A stretch of 64,000 nt of DNA from Ignelater luminosus (lineage: Eukaryota; Arthropoda; Insecta; Coleoptera; Elateridae): the NCBI GenBank assembly GCA_011009095.1, contig VTPC01000027.1:96622-160621 (forward strand), written 5' to 3'. Positions 27,287 to 39,078 of this stretch are shown one piece after another (the first letter of the stretch is position 1; the number at the start of each line of letters is the position of its first letter). Below the pieces are notes generated by a model, which made no database searches, had not been told where the DNA came from, and saw nothing but the letters and a program-made list of their open reading frames with translations. Position numbers and translations under genes: made by a program.

Positions 27287-27799
27287 CTTAAAGGCATAAA
27301 TGAAAAAGTTGTTATGGTAACCAGCTGACCTGAACTAAATTCACCCATAACCTTAAAATTACCTGCTTGACGCGTTTTGATATACAGTGTGTTCAGCGAA
27401 GAATTGGACAGCGCGATATCTCAGGAACAAATGCAAATTTTAAAATTCTGAAGACTTTGTTGTAAATGTAAGATAGAGACACATATTTTGTGATAAAAAG
27501 TTTTTAAATCAAATGCGTCACCGCCAGGTGGCGCTACCTAACTTAGTTTTTTTTTTACTGGAATACCCTACTTTTTATTTGATTTTTGAAATCTGCAACA
27601 TATTTGTGATAACTTTCCTCGTAAGTGTTACCAACCTATCTGGCTTACTTTTTGTGAAAATAATAATTTTTGTAAATTTGACTAAAGATGTCCCATTCCT
27701 TGCTGAACACACTGTATACATACATACCTTTTTCAAAGGCGTAAATAAACGCTTTGTTATGGTAACCAGCTGACTTGAACTAAATTCAACCAAGATTAT
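27287..27799 (+). repeat. Left pLTR-like repeat, split by a MITE
   Basis: Removing 27385-27714 makes the sequence continuous with the reverse complement of 30030-30152: GATATA then CATACATACC, matching GATATAACATACATACC in the other copy. The core occurs twice, at 27290-27345 and 27732-27790. Confidence 0.75.
27385..27714. mobile_element. 330-bp Tc1/mariner-type MITE
   Basis: The ends are inverted: left CAGTGTGTTCAGCGAAG.., right reverse complement CAGTGTGTTCAGCAAGG... 23 of the first 26 bases match. It is flanked by TA on both sides (27383-27384 and 27715-27716). The homologous repeat at 30030-30152 lacks it, which gives a clear empty site. The interior has no transposase, so it is non-autonomous and was moved by an unrelated Tc1/mariner transposase. 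Confidence 0.85.
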
Positions 27800-28890
27800 G
27801 ATATTCGGTTTTCATACAACACTTGCAGCAACAGCGATCTTATAAGATCAGTCTGCTCATTCATTAAAGGTACTTTGTGTTTGTATTTGTAAGCTTCAAG
27901 CGCTTCTAAAACATCTAGTTTGTGTTTATTATTGTTTGAGGTCATAAGATGACTATTTTCTATGAAGTGTTCTGCATAATTGGATTTGTCTGGGCGTATG
28001 TGCTTGTAACAATATACATGTTAATAGTACCTAACATCACAATTGTGTTTGGGCAATGTAAACAAAGTTGCAGAACGAGCGGTTTAATTTGTAAATTCCA
28101 CATTTTATAATGCCTTATGTGTGTCTTTAGCACTGAATAAGGTTTGTAAGGTGTCGGTGTTGGTTTTAAATGTTACTGTGTATTGGTCTGTTTAAAATCC
28201 TAGTAATCTTTTCCGAAGGTCTTCCAAAGTATAGTATGGATAAGTATTTAATGTTATTAAATAAAGTGTTGATTAGATAAACTTTTTGGATGGGTAGCTT
28301 GTAATCTTTGTGTTTTATCAAGATGCCAACCTTGTTCGCAGTGTAGCCGTTGTTTTATTCGATGCTCGACGTATTAACGATATGTATGTAACTAATTTGT
28401 GGTGACATGAGTCATTTGGAATAGCAATACCTGTTTGTGGTGGTTTCCTGTATACAGAAAATTCGAAGTTGTTTTGTGTATTGATTTTAATGTTTAGGTC
28501 TAAAAAATTGATAAATTTGTTTTGTTCTATTTCTAGTGTAAATTTTATTTTCGAGTGTAGATTGTTGATCAGAATTAAAAAATTATGAATTAACGTAAAC
28601 AAACAATCAGAACATGCTAGAATATCATCTACATGTTTACGTAGACCAAAAAACAACGTTGTAAGAAAGATTTAATTGAAATATTCGGTTTTCTAGATTA
28701 TCCATAAAGATGTTAGCCAAAAGCGGAGAAATTAGACTGCCCAAAGGTAAACACACAAACACAAAGTACTTTTTATGAATGAGCAGGTTGACTCTATGAC
28801 TCTGATGTTTTGGAGAAAATTTGAAAAACGACACGCATATACAGATGATAATATCAGGGCGCAGGTCATCTATTTCTAATTCTAGTAAGT
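27796..28890 (-). pseudogene. Penelope-type RT with GIY-YIG endonuclease (broken)
   Basis: Reading on the minus strand, LPLGSLISPLLANIFMDNLE near 28700 matches the RT motif usually seen as G-PMGSPLSPLLA. After a frameshift, HVDDIL (HVDD at 28624-28635) is the catalytic Y/HVDD box. It is followed by FINFLDLNI and FSVYRKPPQTG, a hallmark of Penelope RTs, and LIRRASN. Downstream, CGIYKLNRSFCNFVYIAQTQ (GIY at 28091-28099) is a GIY-YIG endonuclease motif. The frame then runs through SNYAEHFIENSH to a stop at 27796 after LYENRIS. At least three frame changes and several stops make it non-functional. The protein would prime reverse transcription at a nick made by its own nuclease. The identity is secure; the N-terminus is not visible. 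Confidence 0.85.
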
Positions 28891-28899
28891 GTGCAAGTT

Positions 28900-30029
28900 G
28901 TACTATACATGCAATTACTAAAATATTTAATATACAAAGCGTTCATAAATATTTCAGGGTCGAGTGGGCTATAAAACCACGCTTGCGGCTGCATTTGTCG
29001 CCTTTTGGAAAACAGGGTATGTACTAGAATGTTTGTCACGTTACACACATTGCATCGTTGTTATGATGGTTGCCTAATCTAACGTTTTTTAAACTTAATA
29101 AGTTAAGATTAGTGTAGGAATTCAACTAATCTAATTAAAAAAATAGATTTTTTCGTACAATAAGCGCAATTAGAGAGAAAAAATGTGAAACAATACAACA
29201 AATTCCAGCACAAAATTAGCTAAATTGCTAAATGCAGGGCAATGGCATTTGCAATTGAGAAATGACAGAAAACAAATAAGCATTAATCGTTAAAATAAAT
29301 CAACAAGGCGCACATCAAAATTAAATTCCAGAAACATTTAGGAACACTTTGTACAAGAGTGGACTATTGTCGAATTTAACTTTTTTATTTGTTCTCTTAT
29401 TCAATATGCTTACCGAACTCTACCAAAAACGTGCGGTTTACTGTCTTGGTCCACCACAGTCTCTTTTCCCCACTGTCACCGTTGAGTTTCACCACAATAG
29501 CACGCGCGGGTAGCCGTGTGGTCCATATCTCTTCACAACTCCAACACCAATACGCATTCGCCTATGACCACACCGTTCCAAAGTCAATCAACTAGACAGT
29601 TTTTCTACCTACATTTGCTGACGTCCGCCACCTTAGTTGGCACCATAACATTTAGACAGCAAAAACCTACACAACGACGGTAATCACAGCCCTTGCCCTT
29701 TTCAGCTACTGCAGCAACCGCAGGGGAGTAATACGCCAACTGACTTGTCTTGACGACTCCTAGGATTAAAACACTAAAAGCTGAAGATGAAAAAGGCTCT
29801 GATATTGGGGACATTGCGTTGGTATCACAAGATCAATATTCACTTGGCAGAACGTGTATTCGATTGCCTTGGAGCTTCTATTTGGAAACTCGCACTTGTT
29901 TTAAAAAACAAAAAAATTATAGTTGGAATTTGTTTTTTCTTTTGATTATTTTTATTTTATGATTTCATTTTATTTATTATCTATTTGGTTAATTTAAAAT
30001 GCATTGAATGAAGACTAAATCTCAAAGCT
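28900..30029. other. Unreadable interior between Penelope RT and right repeat
   Basis: Only short frames on both strands. The patch 29400-29830 is less AT-rich than its surroundings but matches no protein I recognise. It may be the decayed 5' part of the element. Confidence 0.35.
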
Positions 30030-30152
30030 TTGGTTTAATTTAGATCAAGTTAGCTGGTTGCCATAACAAAGCGCTTATTTATGCCTTTGAAAAAGGTATG
30101 TATGTTATATCAAAACGCGTCAAGCAGATAATTTTGGGGTTATGAGTGAAAT
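30030..30152 (-). repeat. Right pLTR-like repeat (inverted copy, unsplit)
   Basis: Its reverse complement aligns with the left block without the 330-bp MITE. It holds one copy of the GTTATGGCAACCAGCTAAC core. Confidence 0.75.
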
Positions 30153-33100
30153 TACGTTTTTATTATTATTATTCAGTTTTATTAAGATGAACAAATAAAC
30201 ATACTTTACAATTTTTGTACTTTTAGAAGTTTTTAAACCAATTGGTGTATTGAGTATTAATCTTTGGAGTTTGGTTTTAGTAAATATCCAAATTGGAGAA
30301 ATGATTCTCAAAAACCTAAGATTGCCAATAAAAGAAACCATAAACTGCAACTGCACTTGGTATTGAAAGCACTAAAAATAAAACTGGAAAAGTTTTCACA
30401 TCGACAACAATGACTGCTTTGGAATGGACATTGTATTTTAAGGTGTGGTAATAAACTTAGTAGATACTTATGGCTTGCCATGCAAAAAATCAAAGTTGTC
30501 TGTCCAGTCACAACTAAAAGAGTACCTGTCTGTACCAGTATTCTAATTTTACAAGACCATTGCAAACTGACTCCAAACGGGTCGATAGTGGGGTTACCAC
30601 AGTACTTACACCTAAATAGTCGTTGTTTACTACGTGTTCCAATCAGATTTATTTTCTATATACCGAGAATACTAGGACAAATTGGTTGTTATCGAGGCCT
30701 CTTTCATGTCCCTGCATTCAAAGAAGGCATCAAAACCTTCTCTATTACTTTTTGAAACATTCCATAGGAAGACAAAGAGTTAGTAAATCCTTTTCTAGCT
30801 AGTCTTCTTCTTTTCTATCCGTTATGACCCGGAATCCTAAAAACCATCACTAATCTAATTCAATTAGTCAAGCTCAAATTACGTTAGTGGTTTCTGCTTT
30901 TTTAAAAGAGAGGTAGTCACTGCTATAGACTTTACATATCTTCAACAGAATGGTATTGATTTACTGGATTCACAGCAACACATGTGAATGAGATTAAGTG
31001 AAGTTGCTGCTTGCTTCAGCAATGTTGTGAGTGTTACGGCAGGAGGTTCGTGATGTTAAAGATAGTGATGATGGACTATCCGTTGATGGTTTGTAATCTA
31101 ATATGGTATTGGAAGAATGAAATAAGAATATTAGTAGATTTGAAATGACGGACAGCGTCCAACTGGGATGATGTTGGCTTGAGTTACTAGTTGTTGGATG
31201 ACACTCGTCTATCAGGCCAAAAAACGATCCTTTTCAAAACCCTACCGTTAGATTTAATGTTATGATGATTTAATCAAATCTGTTAGAAGTTCTTCGGGAA
31301 GTCTTGAATAAGTCCAGCCTCCCCCATGGGCCTCAACATCTGTCAGGCAGCACTAGAAGGAAATGGAATGTTTCAACTGGGACCAAGCACCCTTTTTTAT
31401 ACAGGTATGGTCCGAACTGGAAAAGAAGAATTTATATTTGTATTTTTCCACTTTATTGTTCGAAAGGGCTTGGAGAAACAGCCAAAACAGCTGTATAACA
31501 AAAAAGTACAATTAAAGTTCAAATAAATAAATTGCAAAGAAAAAAAGATTCAAATTAATTGTTAACGGATAAGCCAAGCGCGTTTTTCAGTATTTCCTAA
31601 TACAAAAATTGACAAAGTAAAAGAAATTTGGTTGATTTGTAAACAGTTGAGTAAAAACGGAAGGAACAGCGTTAGCACAATGTAAAACCAGTTTACAAGC
31701 CTGTGTGTTCAATTTGTCACTCCAGTATAACATGTTTGTTTGTTCTAGGATTCTTTGTATTTTGGTTGATGTGAAACGACAGCTGGAACGGTAGGGAATC
31801 CGTTCTCTATGTGCATTTAAATTGTTTTCTTTTTTTTTAATTTTCTTCTTTTGGCCTAACAATTTTTGTATTCGTATGTTTCTTAATGACTCAATTTTAT
31901 TTTGGAGACTAATACTTGAATCAATAGCTTTCTTAAATGTGTTTGCTATTAATCTGCTATATAGTTCCTTTGAAGAACGGTAGTGTGCTGTGACTTACCT
32001 GCATTGTCCATTTTATTGAGGAATTGTGTCAATGAAGCATTGTAGACAGATCCATTATTGCGGTATGTTGGTGTCAAGATTGTGTAGGGTTTCTAAGAAT
32101 TGGTTTGTATTTGCGTAATTCTGAAAATTTCCAGATTTAATTCGGATGTCCATGACCTTTAAAGAGCATGTTAATGTTACTTTATTAAATTAAATATTCT
32201 GGAAAGTAGATACGGTTTTTATTTGTTGACGGCGAATATACAAAACACATTAAAAGAGCCCAAGGAATAAAATACAATAATTAGGAGCCGCAGCTAAATA
32301 AGTCAGTCATTGATTGAAACCTCGGTAAATATACCCCTAGAGAACGTTTATAAAGTCACCGTCTGCTCTATAAACGAATGCTTTAATAAATCTCCCCATG
32401 AGTAACCTAAAATCATAACATAAAATGTAAATTTCTTTCCGATATTAATATTAATGTATTCTCACTGTTATTCCACAGTTCTTCATTTTACCAAGCATTA
32501 ATCTTAATACTTCGTCATTTTGAAAACAATGGGTTCATCGCTAATGCAAATTACAATAAATATTTTGTTTTCCCATCTATTATTTTTACCGTTTCTCAAA
32601 ATTTCACTTTGTTTTTTCAAGGTGAAAATTCATGCATCCTGCTGAGTAGGGTTTCGCCGCCACCACGTTTTAGGTAACGAAAAAAAGTATATTAAAGTGC
32701 GCTTGCAAATCCTCTATCAAAACCGTGGTTTAAAAGCCAAACAATGCTTGCATTGTATCTGAGGGATTTGTTTGGAATTAAAATTAATTGTATATGCATG
32801 GGGCGCGTTCTAATGGAACCAACTCGATAGGGTGTTAAAGCAGTGAGACCTGTGAGAGTAATAATTAATTCGTTTGATAACGAGTAAAATAGACATGCAA
32901 ATATTACTCCGTCACAAAAACGAATGTTATGCATAGCATTAAAATTTCTTTAAAATGGGAATAATGCAGAAAACATTGCGTTGTTTGGAAATCTCAACAA
33001 TTATAAAAATAATAGCCACTACATGATTGTACAGATACAAAAAAGTTTTAATTTTAAAGGTTTTTTTGTGGGAAACACAATGGTGAGCATCATGTAATTT

Positions 33101-34839
33101 GGTGAGTTGAAACTCGCTTTTATTTTATTCCGTAAAGTAAAATACAAAAATCGGCACTCAACCAACAAGTGTTTTAATTAAACTTTTATTTCTTTGTTGA
33201 GTGTATTTTATTTTTACTTAGTTTAGCTTTATTACACTAACTGTTCAAAAAGGTTGCATGAATTTAGTGGACCAACGCAGTTTATCGTTGTTCAGTTAGT
33301 TTTACTGCCTAAATCTCAGTTGTATACCTTGCTTGTTCATCGGCAAAAGTGGGAATTTTAAACTAAAATCCGTTGGTCGTCAGATTGGTATTTAAAAAAG
33401 GTATGGCACAGACTAGACTAGATCGAAAACCAGTACTTTATAGATTTCCTAAAAATACGCCATTAATACAATTTTTTCTCCAAATATCTATTATTTGACC
33501 CACTACTTAAACTTAAGTAAGTGATTGATATTCATACAAGCGGACTACTCAGAATTTATTGCTTCCTCTTCTCTCATGCAACCTCTAATAATGCATGTGA
33601 GGTCATGAACAAGTTTCCTGCAGTAAATTTCATTAGAATTCTAATATCTTCCCTGCTCAGTATTAAAAGATATGGATCTTGAAGTGTTTTTGTTCCGGAA
33701 TTCCCAACCAGTGTTTGCTGTGCTGTTAATGACGGTGACGATTATCCTTGGTTTGCAGTTCTTCTTCAGAGTTATTTTCACAGGAACTCTTGTATTTTTG
33801 AAACAGTTTATATGATAAACGGCCTTCTCCATTTTTATCTTCAATCTACAACCGATTGAAACACTCGCAGCAAAATGAATTTTCGTCACTATAGCTGTTT
33901 GGAATTTTCAAAAAAACGACTACACTTTTTCTTGCAGAATAACTTGTGGCATTCTTAAACCAAATATGTTTTTTATCGTTTCGAGCCTTATCAGCAAGGA
34001 ATGTCTATATATCCTCTTCCTGTAACAGTTACGGAATGCTCATTTTCTTAAAATTGCATTTATTGTTAACTATTAGTTTAATCATTCTTATAAACAAATA
34101 AAAAATAAATCGTTGTTGTGATTCGTGTTTGAGAATTTGAGTCGTGGTTACCTTAAACCTATGGTCATTTTGCTGCCATAGAATTTAGTCGAACCCGATA
34201 GGGATTCTTAACGTGCAACTCATCATAATCACACGCGACCTACTGCTTTACATTCTTTCCGGAGAATGTTAATCTTTTAGAGATTTCCTTTGCGTGGAAT
34301 ATTTCAGGAGCTCGACCGATCAAAATGGCTGGATAAAAAAGCTATGTTATTCAATTTTGGTGTGGAATAGCTAAGTGTCCTTTCTTCTATTCTCTCTTTC
34401 TTGTTAATTTTCAATCTATAGGCAGCTAAGTGACAAAATGGTTTTTGGAAGATTTTCACAAAAGCTGTAGACATTGCCCTAGTTAGTGTAACAGTTCGCT
34501 TTTCTATTGTCCTAATCCAGGAAGAAACTACCCAAAATATATTTTATCTATCTATAACAGTTTTGAGTTACTAAAACTAAAATTGTAAAAATCGTCTTTA
34601 GTATTGCAGCGTTAGCATTTGCTTTTACGAAATATTTCTTTTGTTAACATAATCATTAATTGTTTATTTCACTTTAGATTTGTGTTGTCTAAAAGTTGAT
34701 GAGTTGGATTCTTATTGGTGGTTTAATTGGGCTATTGCCACACTTAAATCTGATTATCAAAACTGGTTTTCTGGCCTTACCTTGCCAGAACGTTAATTAT
34801 TATTGTATCTTATTTCTTGAACGTCCTGTTTTTCTTTTG
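30153..34839. other. Non-coding stretch
   Basis: Open frames up to 91 codons occur on both strands, including 31587-31862 (minus), which is lysine-rich. None shows a motif I can name. No TIR pairs or splice-linked exons were found. Confidence 0.4.
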
Positions 34840-35994
34840 AAAAATTATAAAAGTGGATATGCTATAAAGGGAAATGTTATCGCAAACATTCGTACTCCCT
34901 CTGAATCTTTCCCCGTCGAAATATCGCATTATACAAGCCAAGGAGTTTGTTATTTGGATAACAGATTATCAATAAAGGAAACTTATGAAATGTTTTAAAA
35001 ATATCATCTAGATAATGAAATAACATACAAATGTTTTTGGTCTTACTTCAGGGAAAATTATGATTTAAAATTTGGCCGACTAGCAACGAATACCTATACC
35101 GCTCAATGCTAAAATTAGGAGCGAAACCTTAAATGAGAATGCCAAAAGAGCAGTTGTTGCTAAGTTTCTGGTACAGAGGCGACGTAATATAAAATTTTAT
35201 ACAACCCTTGATTCTGTAAAACAGCTGTGTAAAGAAAATGATGACACTCTCGCGATTTGTATTGATTACATGGCTAATGTTTTGTTACCTCAAATACCCA
35301 TACAGGATATCTGTTACTTGCGTCATCTCACAGTATGCACATTTGGCAAACCGGCAAAATAGCAAATGATGTATGTTCTTTTCTAAAACATTATTTTGAT
35401 CAACACTTAGAACGATAGTTTAAAAAAGTTCACATAACACAGTGATTCGTTTTTTGATGAGCTTGGTGGAACTTAGAAGATTTGAAGAACTACAAATATA
35501 TTTTTCTATGAGGGAGCATTTATTTATGCCATGCGACCATGACTTTAGTTTAATCAAAAGGCAGCTCAACAAAACCGAAAGACTCTACACACTTCAAGAA
35601 TATATCGAAATAATCTCCAAAGCGTCCAAAATGCAGAAGTTCTCAATTGTTGAGGTTTCCTAGGAGTTAGTGTATGGTTATAAGTGGTGGTCAGTATTTT
35701 ACAGAAAAACTTGACTAAGGAATAAAATAAAAAATATTATTCGCTTTCTCCTCGTTTAATCGTTTTCCCATTTTGTCTGCCCAAGGAGTTGTTTCCCAAG
35801 ACTTTATAAATTGCCCGATGGCAGATACATATCGATTGACAAATATTGCAAAACATTTAAGTCATCCCACAAAAAGAGCTTTTCCTGAAATGCTATCCAT
35901 TGGTAAAAAGAAGATGGCCATTCATTTCAGAGACTTATTTAGCATTTTGGCAAGAAATTATCATTTAGCCAACTGTAGACAAGGAATACAATGA
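34840..35994 (+). pseudogene. Insect repeat-encoded protein (DUF7869-like), broken
   Basis: Three frames in succession give a protein type that is widespread as a repeat in insect genomes. Frame 1: SESFPVEISHYTSQGVCYLD, then after a TAA, CFWSYFRENYDLKFGR (to about 35085). Frame 2 (from 35111, 80 codons without a stop): SETLNENAKRAVVAKFL, LAICIDYMANVLLPQIPIQD, ICYLRHLTV. Frame 3: IRFLMSLVELRRFEELQIYF, MPCDHDFSLIKRQLNK, YIEIISKASKMQKFSIVEVS. Frame 1 again at 35773: MLSIGKKKMAIHFRDLF. I associate this with the family Pfam lists as DUF7869, but that name is from memory. The stretch that usually carries a D-C-GQN-N motif, between VCSFLKHYF and RFLMSLVE, is largely deleted, so this copy cannot be functional. 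The start is not defined. Confidence 0.6.
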
Positions 35995-36200
35995 CGAATA
36001 AGCTTTTCTATTACATATACCAGCAATAGGGTACTTCAACGTATTTTATATTCTTTTAAATGTTACATAATTAGATAGAAGACATTCAAATACTATTAAA
36101 AACATTTTATTGCAATACAAAATTTGATTTAACAAGAAATATCCAAATATAAAATAATTTTAAAATTCGTACTTTTACAACTGCTCACGAACGGATCTAC

Positions 36201-36235
36201 GCATGCGATAACTGTGTGACGTCACTTTCCAGACA
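36201..36235 (+). promoter_or_regulatory. Left end: NRF1-like and CRE-like motifs
   Basis: GCATGCG (36201-36207) and TGACGTCAC (36217-36225), followed by TTTCCAGACA, lie about 105 bp upstream of the YqaJ-type ATG. TGACGTCA is the full CRE/ATF palindrome and GCGCATGCGC is the NRF1 consensus. Their use as promoter elements is an inference. The 21-bp segment 36215-36235 recurs inverted at 43269-43289. Confidence 0.5.
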
Positions 36236-36330
36236 GGTGATTTATTTTGTGTTTGGCGCGGTTTAGAGTGTAAAACGTGCTACCTGATTTCTTCGTATTT
36301 CTCCAATTTGTGTAAGACATTTGTTTTAAT

Positions 36331-37090
36331 ATGGATTTAAAAGTGGACAAAGAATTTCTCCAAGCGAAATCTGATAATCTTCCACAAATTGATGTGTTTA
36401 TGGTGGCTGAATTTTTCCGCAATGATGAATGTTTTACTGCGAGTGAATTGAGCGGTGTTAAGGAAAAAAAGGTAAGTTTTAATTGAATACTTTTGTAATA
36501 CAAACTAAGAAAAGTAGGTATAAAATAATGTATAAAAATAAATGTTTGATTTCCTAGTGCTGGTCGTGAAAGTTACGGAGATGCAGCTGTGGGATATTTA
36601 CAAATAAAGAAGGATGCCGATTTCTGTGTAGTTAAATGTAGAATTTGCTCCGAACATCGGGTGAAGGCCAAAAACTACAGCGTAGTAATTGAAATTGATG
36701 AGAGAAATAGCAAAGTGATTAGAATATAGTGTTTAGATTGTGCTGCTTCTGCAGGTAACACATACATTTAGTACCTCGTTTTTAAAATACAATATTTCGC
36801 TAGGCTAGGTATTGAGGAAGACACTTTTAAATTTGATTAACATAATTTTTAAATCATATATTACAAAAGTATATAACCTCAAACATGAGAACTGAGCAAG
36901 CACACTGTATACAATAGAAAGTAATTTTTTAAAATTAAGTTTTAGATCATTAAGTATTTTGCATATATCTTTTTAGTATTAATTTTGAAATGTTTATTTA
37001 TTACTATGTATTTTGAATATTTCCTTACAGATATTTTAATTATTTTTTGCGTTTCTTTCCACAGGTTGTTCGGTATGTTTCTACTGTAGT
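36331..37090 (+). pseudogene. YqaJ-associated-type protein, 5' exons (truncated)
   Basis: Exon 1 (36331-36471, 47 codons) reads MDLKVDKEFLQAKSDNLPQI .. VFMVAEFFRNDECF .. ELSGVKEKK and ends at GTAAGT. The intron ends at TTTGATTTCCTAG, and exon 2 (36558-36754) reads AGRESYGDAAVGYLQIKK, CVVKCRICSEHRVKAKNYSV and CLDCAASAG, then GTAACA. A third exon may start after CCACAG at 37065. In insects and other animals this N-terminal block (MDLKV..., AGRESYGD.A.GYVQ, VCDC-ASAGGCKH) precedes a YqaJ/lambda-exonuclease-like nuclease domain. Damage: exon 1 and exon 2 join in frame only if one A of the A7 run before the splice site is absent; a TAG interrupts VIRI*CLDC; and the nuclease domain itself is absent. 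The partner transposase lies convergent immediately downstream. Confidence 0.65.
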
Positions 37091-38091
37091 AGTACTTTAA
37101 CTAATATACAACGACTTATCTTTATTTTCTTTTCTTTATGTTCTATAGACTATGTACAGAGATGCTTAATTAAACTTAATTTAACTATAAAAGTAATAGA
37201 TCGAATAATAACCAGGGAGCGGTATCAGTTAGTTCAATCTATGATTAATTGCACCTTGCTATTTTGGCAATAAATGCCGTAGGAAGCAATGTTTTATTTT
37301 CTGTTTTAAAGGCCACATAATTAATTTGCCTAAACTTGCACTTAGTAAAACAACCGTCTGAGCAAAAATCCTGCAGTTCAGCAAATGTATGTCCAGTTCT
37401 AATTTTTTTTAGAGTGAGGTATATATATTTACCAGTGGCACAGGTGTATATTTCACCAACAGGTTAATAATAAAAAATGAATGCTCAGGAACCCCTAAAT
37501 ATAATCTTGATTGCAGAGGAAGTAACTGCATGATTCTTTCTAAAAAAAAGCCCTTTAATCTTCTCCATGCGACTCTCATTAGATCCTCCATCATTTGTTG
37601 AATATTTGGAATCTAGAATAAAATCATGTCGTGGTTAGCAGATTCACTACAACTACTATCAAATTCAGTGTTTGAATCTGAAAATGACAAAACTCGTAAT
37701 AGCACAGGTGATGTAACACGATCTGTGGTCATCTTAATAGGTGAACATGCAACAGTTCTTCCACACCGGATGTTACACTGAATTGTTTTGGTACGGTAGT
37801 AACATAGTTTGTACTGTTTTATTAACGAATTTTGATACACCAGAGGTACTCGTGCTGCTCGATGGGAGAGGTGAAGTATCAATATTAGTTAAGTCACCTT
37901 GTTCATGTTCAATCTCAGCTTTAGCAGATGATAAAATTTCATTAACAAGGTGTTGTCGAGAACGTTTCACCAAAGCTTTCCTAGGAGTAGTAGGTGTTAA
38001 TCTTTTTCTGTCTTCTTAACATGGAAGTCTTCAATTTCTTTGAACCATCCATTAGTTGGAATTTAATATAATTTTTTATGTCTTGCTTCAA

Positions 38092-39078
38092 CTAAAACCA
38101 AATCATTTCTGATATTCTTTATACAGTGTACTGATTAAGTATGGAACAAATTCAATAACAAATATTAATATTTCGAAAAAAATCAAAAAGGGGCGTAACG
38201 ATTTAATTTGTTGGGCATCTTTTAATATTATGAACAAATCAATGACGTCATAATTATTTGAGCAATGACATCGGCGATATTTTTTTTTATAGCTACCCCA
38301 AAATATTTTTGCAGATTATTATTTGCTATGTGTACAATAATCTTTAAATTTTTCAAATTTGCTTACGCTTTTCGGAGATATTATTTATTTTGTTTAGAAA
38401 ATTTAAAACATTCTAAATGGTATTTCAACTCTTTATCTTTAAATGTAGTAGGCTTGATTTAAATTAAATTAAAAAATCAAGTTTGCGTTTGTTCATCGCA
38501 GCCGATCATTATCAGTATTTCTATTCTCTCCTTCTCTGTTAAAATTTCTATATTTACAAGAAATAATAATACCGAGATTCAAATAGTAAATGACAGACAT
38601 CTAACTAGATGACATAAGGTAAAATCAAATTGATGTGTACTTGATTTTTTAATTTAATTTAAATCAAGACTACTGGATTTAAAAAGTTGAAATACCGTTT
38701 AGAATGTTTTAAATTTTCTAAATAAAAAAAATAATATCTCCAAAAAGCGTGAGCAAATTTGAAAAATTTGAAGATCATTGTACACAGAATTCAATGGCAA
38801 ATAATAATCAGCAAAAATATTTTGGGGTTGCCATTTAAAAGTACATCGATGACGTCATTGGTCAAATAATTATGACGTCACTGAATTGTTTATGATATTA
38901 AAAGATGCCCAACAATTTAAATCGTTACACCCCTTTTTGGTTTTTTTTGAAATATTAATATTTTTCGAGTTATTGAATTTGTTCCATACTTAATCAGCAC
39001 ACTGTATATGTATGTATATAATATATAAATTTTAAAATGTTCAAGACGGCTACATTTATACACTTGTGATTTACTTAC
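38092..39078 (-). other. THAP gene intron containing a MITE
   Basis: GTAAGT at 39078 and TTTTAG at 38092 bound a 987-bp intron. Subtracting the 881-bp MITE and one TA copy leaves about 104 bp, similar to the short introns of neighbouring element genes. Confidence 0.65.
38124..39004. mobile_element. 881-bp foldback (long-TIR) Tc1/mariner-type MITE
   Basis: The arms are inverted repeats of about 365 bp each. The left arm starts CAGTGTACTGATTAAGTATG and the right arm's reverse complement starts CAGTGTGCTGATTAAGTATG. Similarity continues through ATGGAACAAATTCAATAAC, the GATGCCCAACAATTT-type segment, and to the loop-side segment near 38457-38475 and 38640-38660. TA lies on both sides (38122-38123 and 39005-39006). 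The roughly 160-bp centre carries no transposase. Arms differ at scattered positions, so it is not fresh. Confidence 0.9.

Larger units (their letters stand above)
27287..30152 (-). mobile_element. Penelope-like element with inverted pLTR-like ends
   Basis: A Penelope-type coding region on the minus strand (27796-28890) is enclosed by copies of the same repeat in opposite orientation: left block 27287-27799 and right block 30030-30152. The shared parts include CTGCTTGACGCGTTTTGATA, CATACATACCTTTTTCAAAG and a GTTATGGYAACCAGCTRAC core. Opposite-facing terminal repeats are a known arrangement in Penelope elements. The left block is split by a MITE (27385-27714) and itself contains two partial direct copies of the core (27290-27345 and 27732-27790). 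Between the RT and the right repeat (28900-30030) I could not read protein, so the N-terminal part of the RT is lost or unrecognisable. Confidence 0.75.

Noticed and set aside
27513..27773. Open frames on both strands within the 330-bp MITE
   Set aside because: The MITE is non-autonomous; these are chance frames with no motif and extend into the pLTR.
31587..31862. Possible N-terminus of the Penelope element on the minus strand
   Set aside because: It lies outside the right pLTR and I could not match it to any PLE N-terminal motif.
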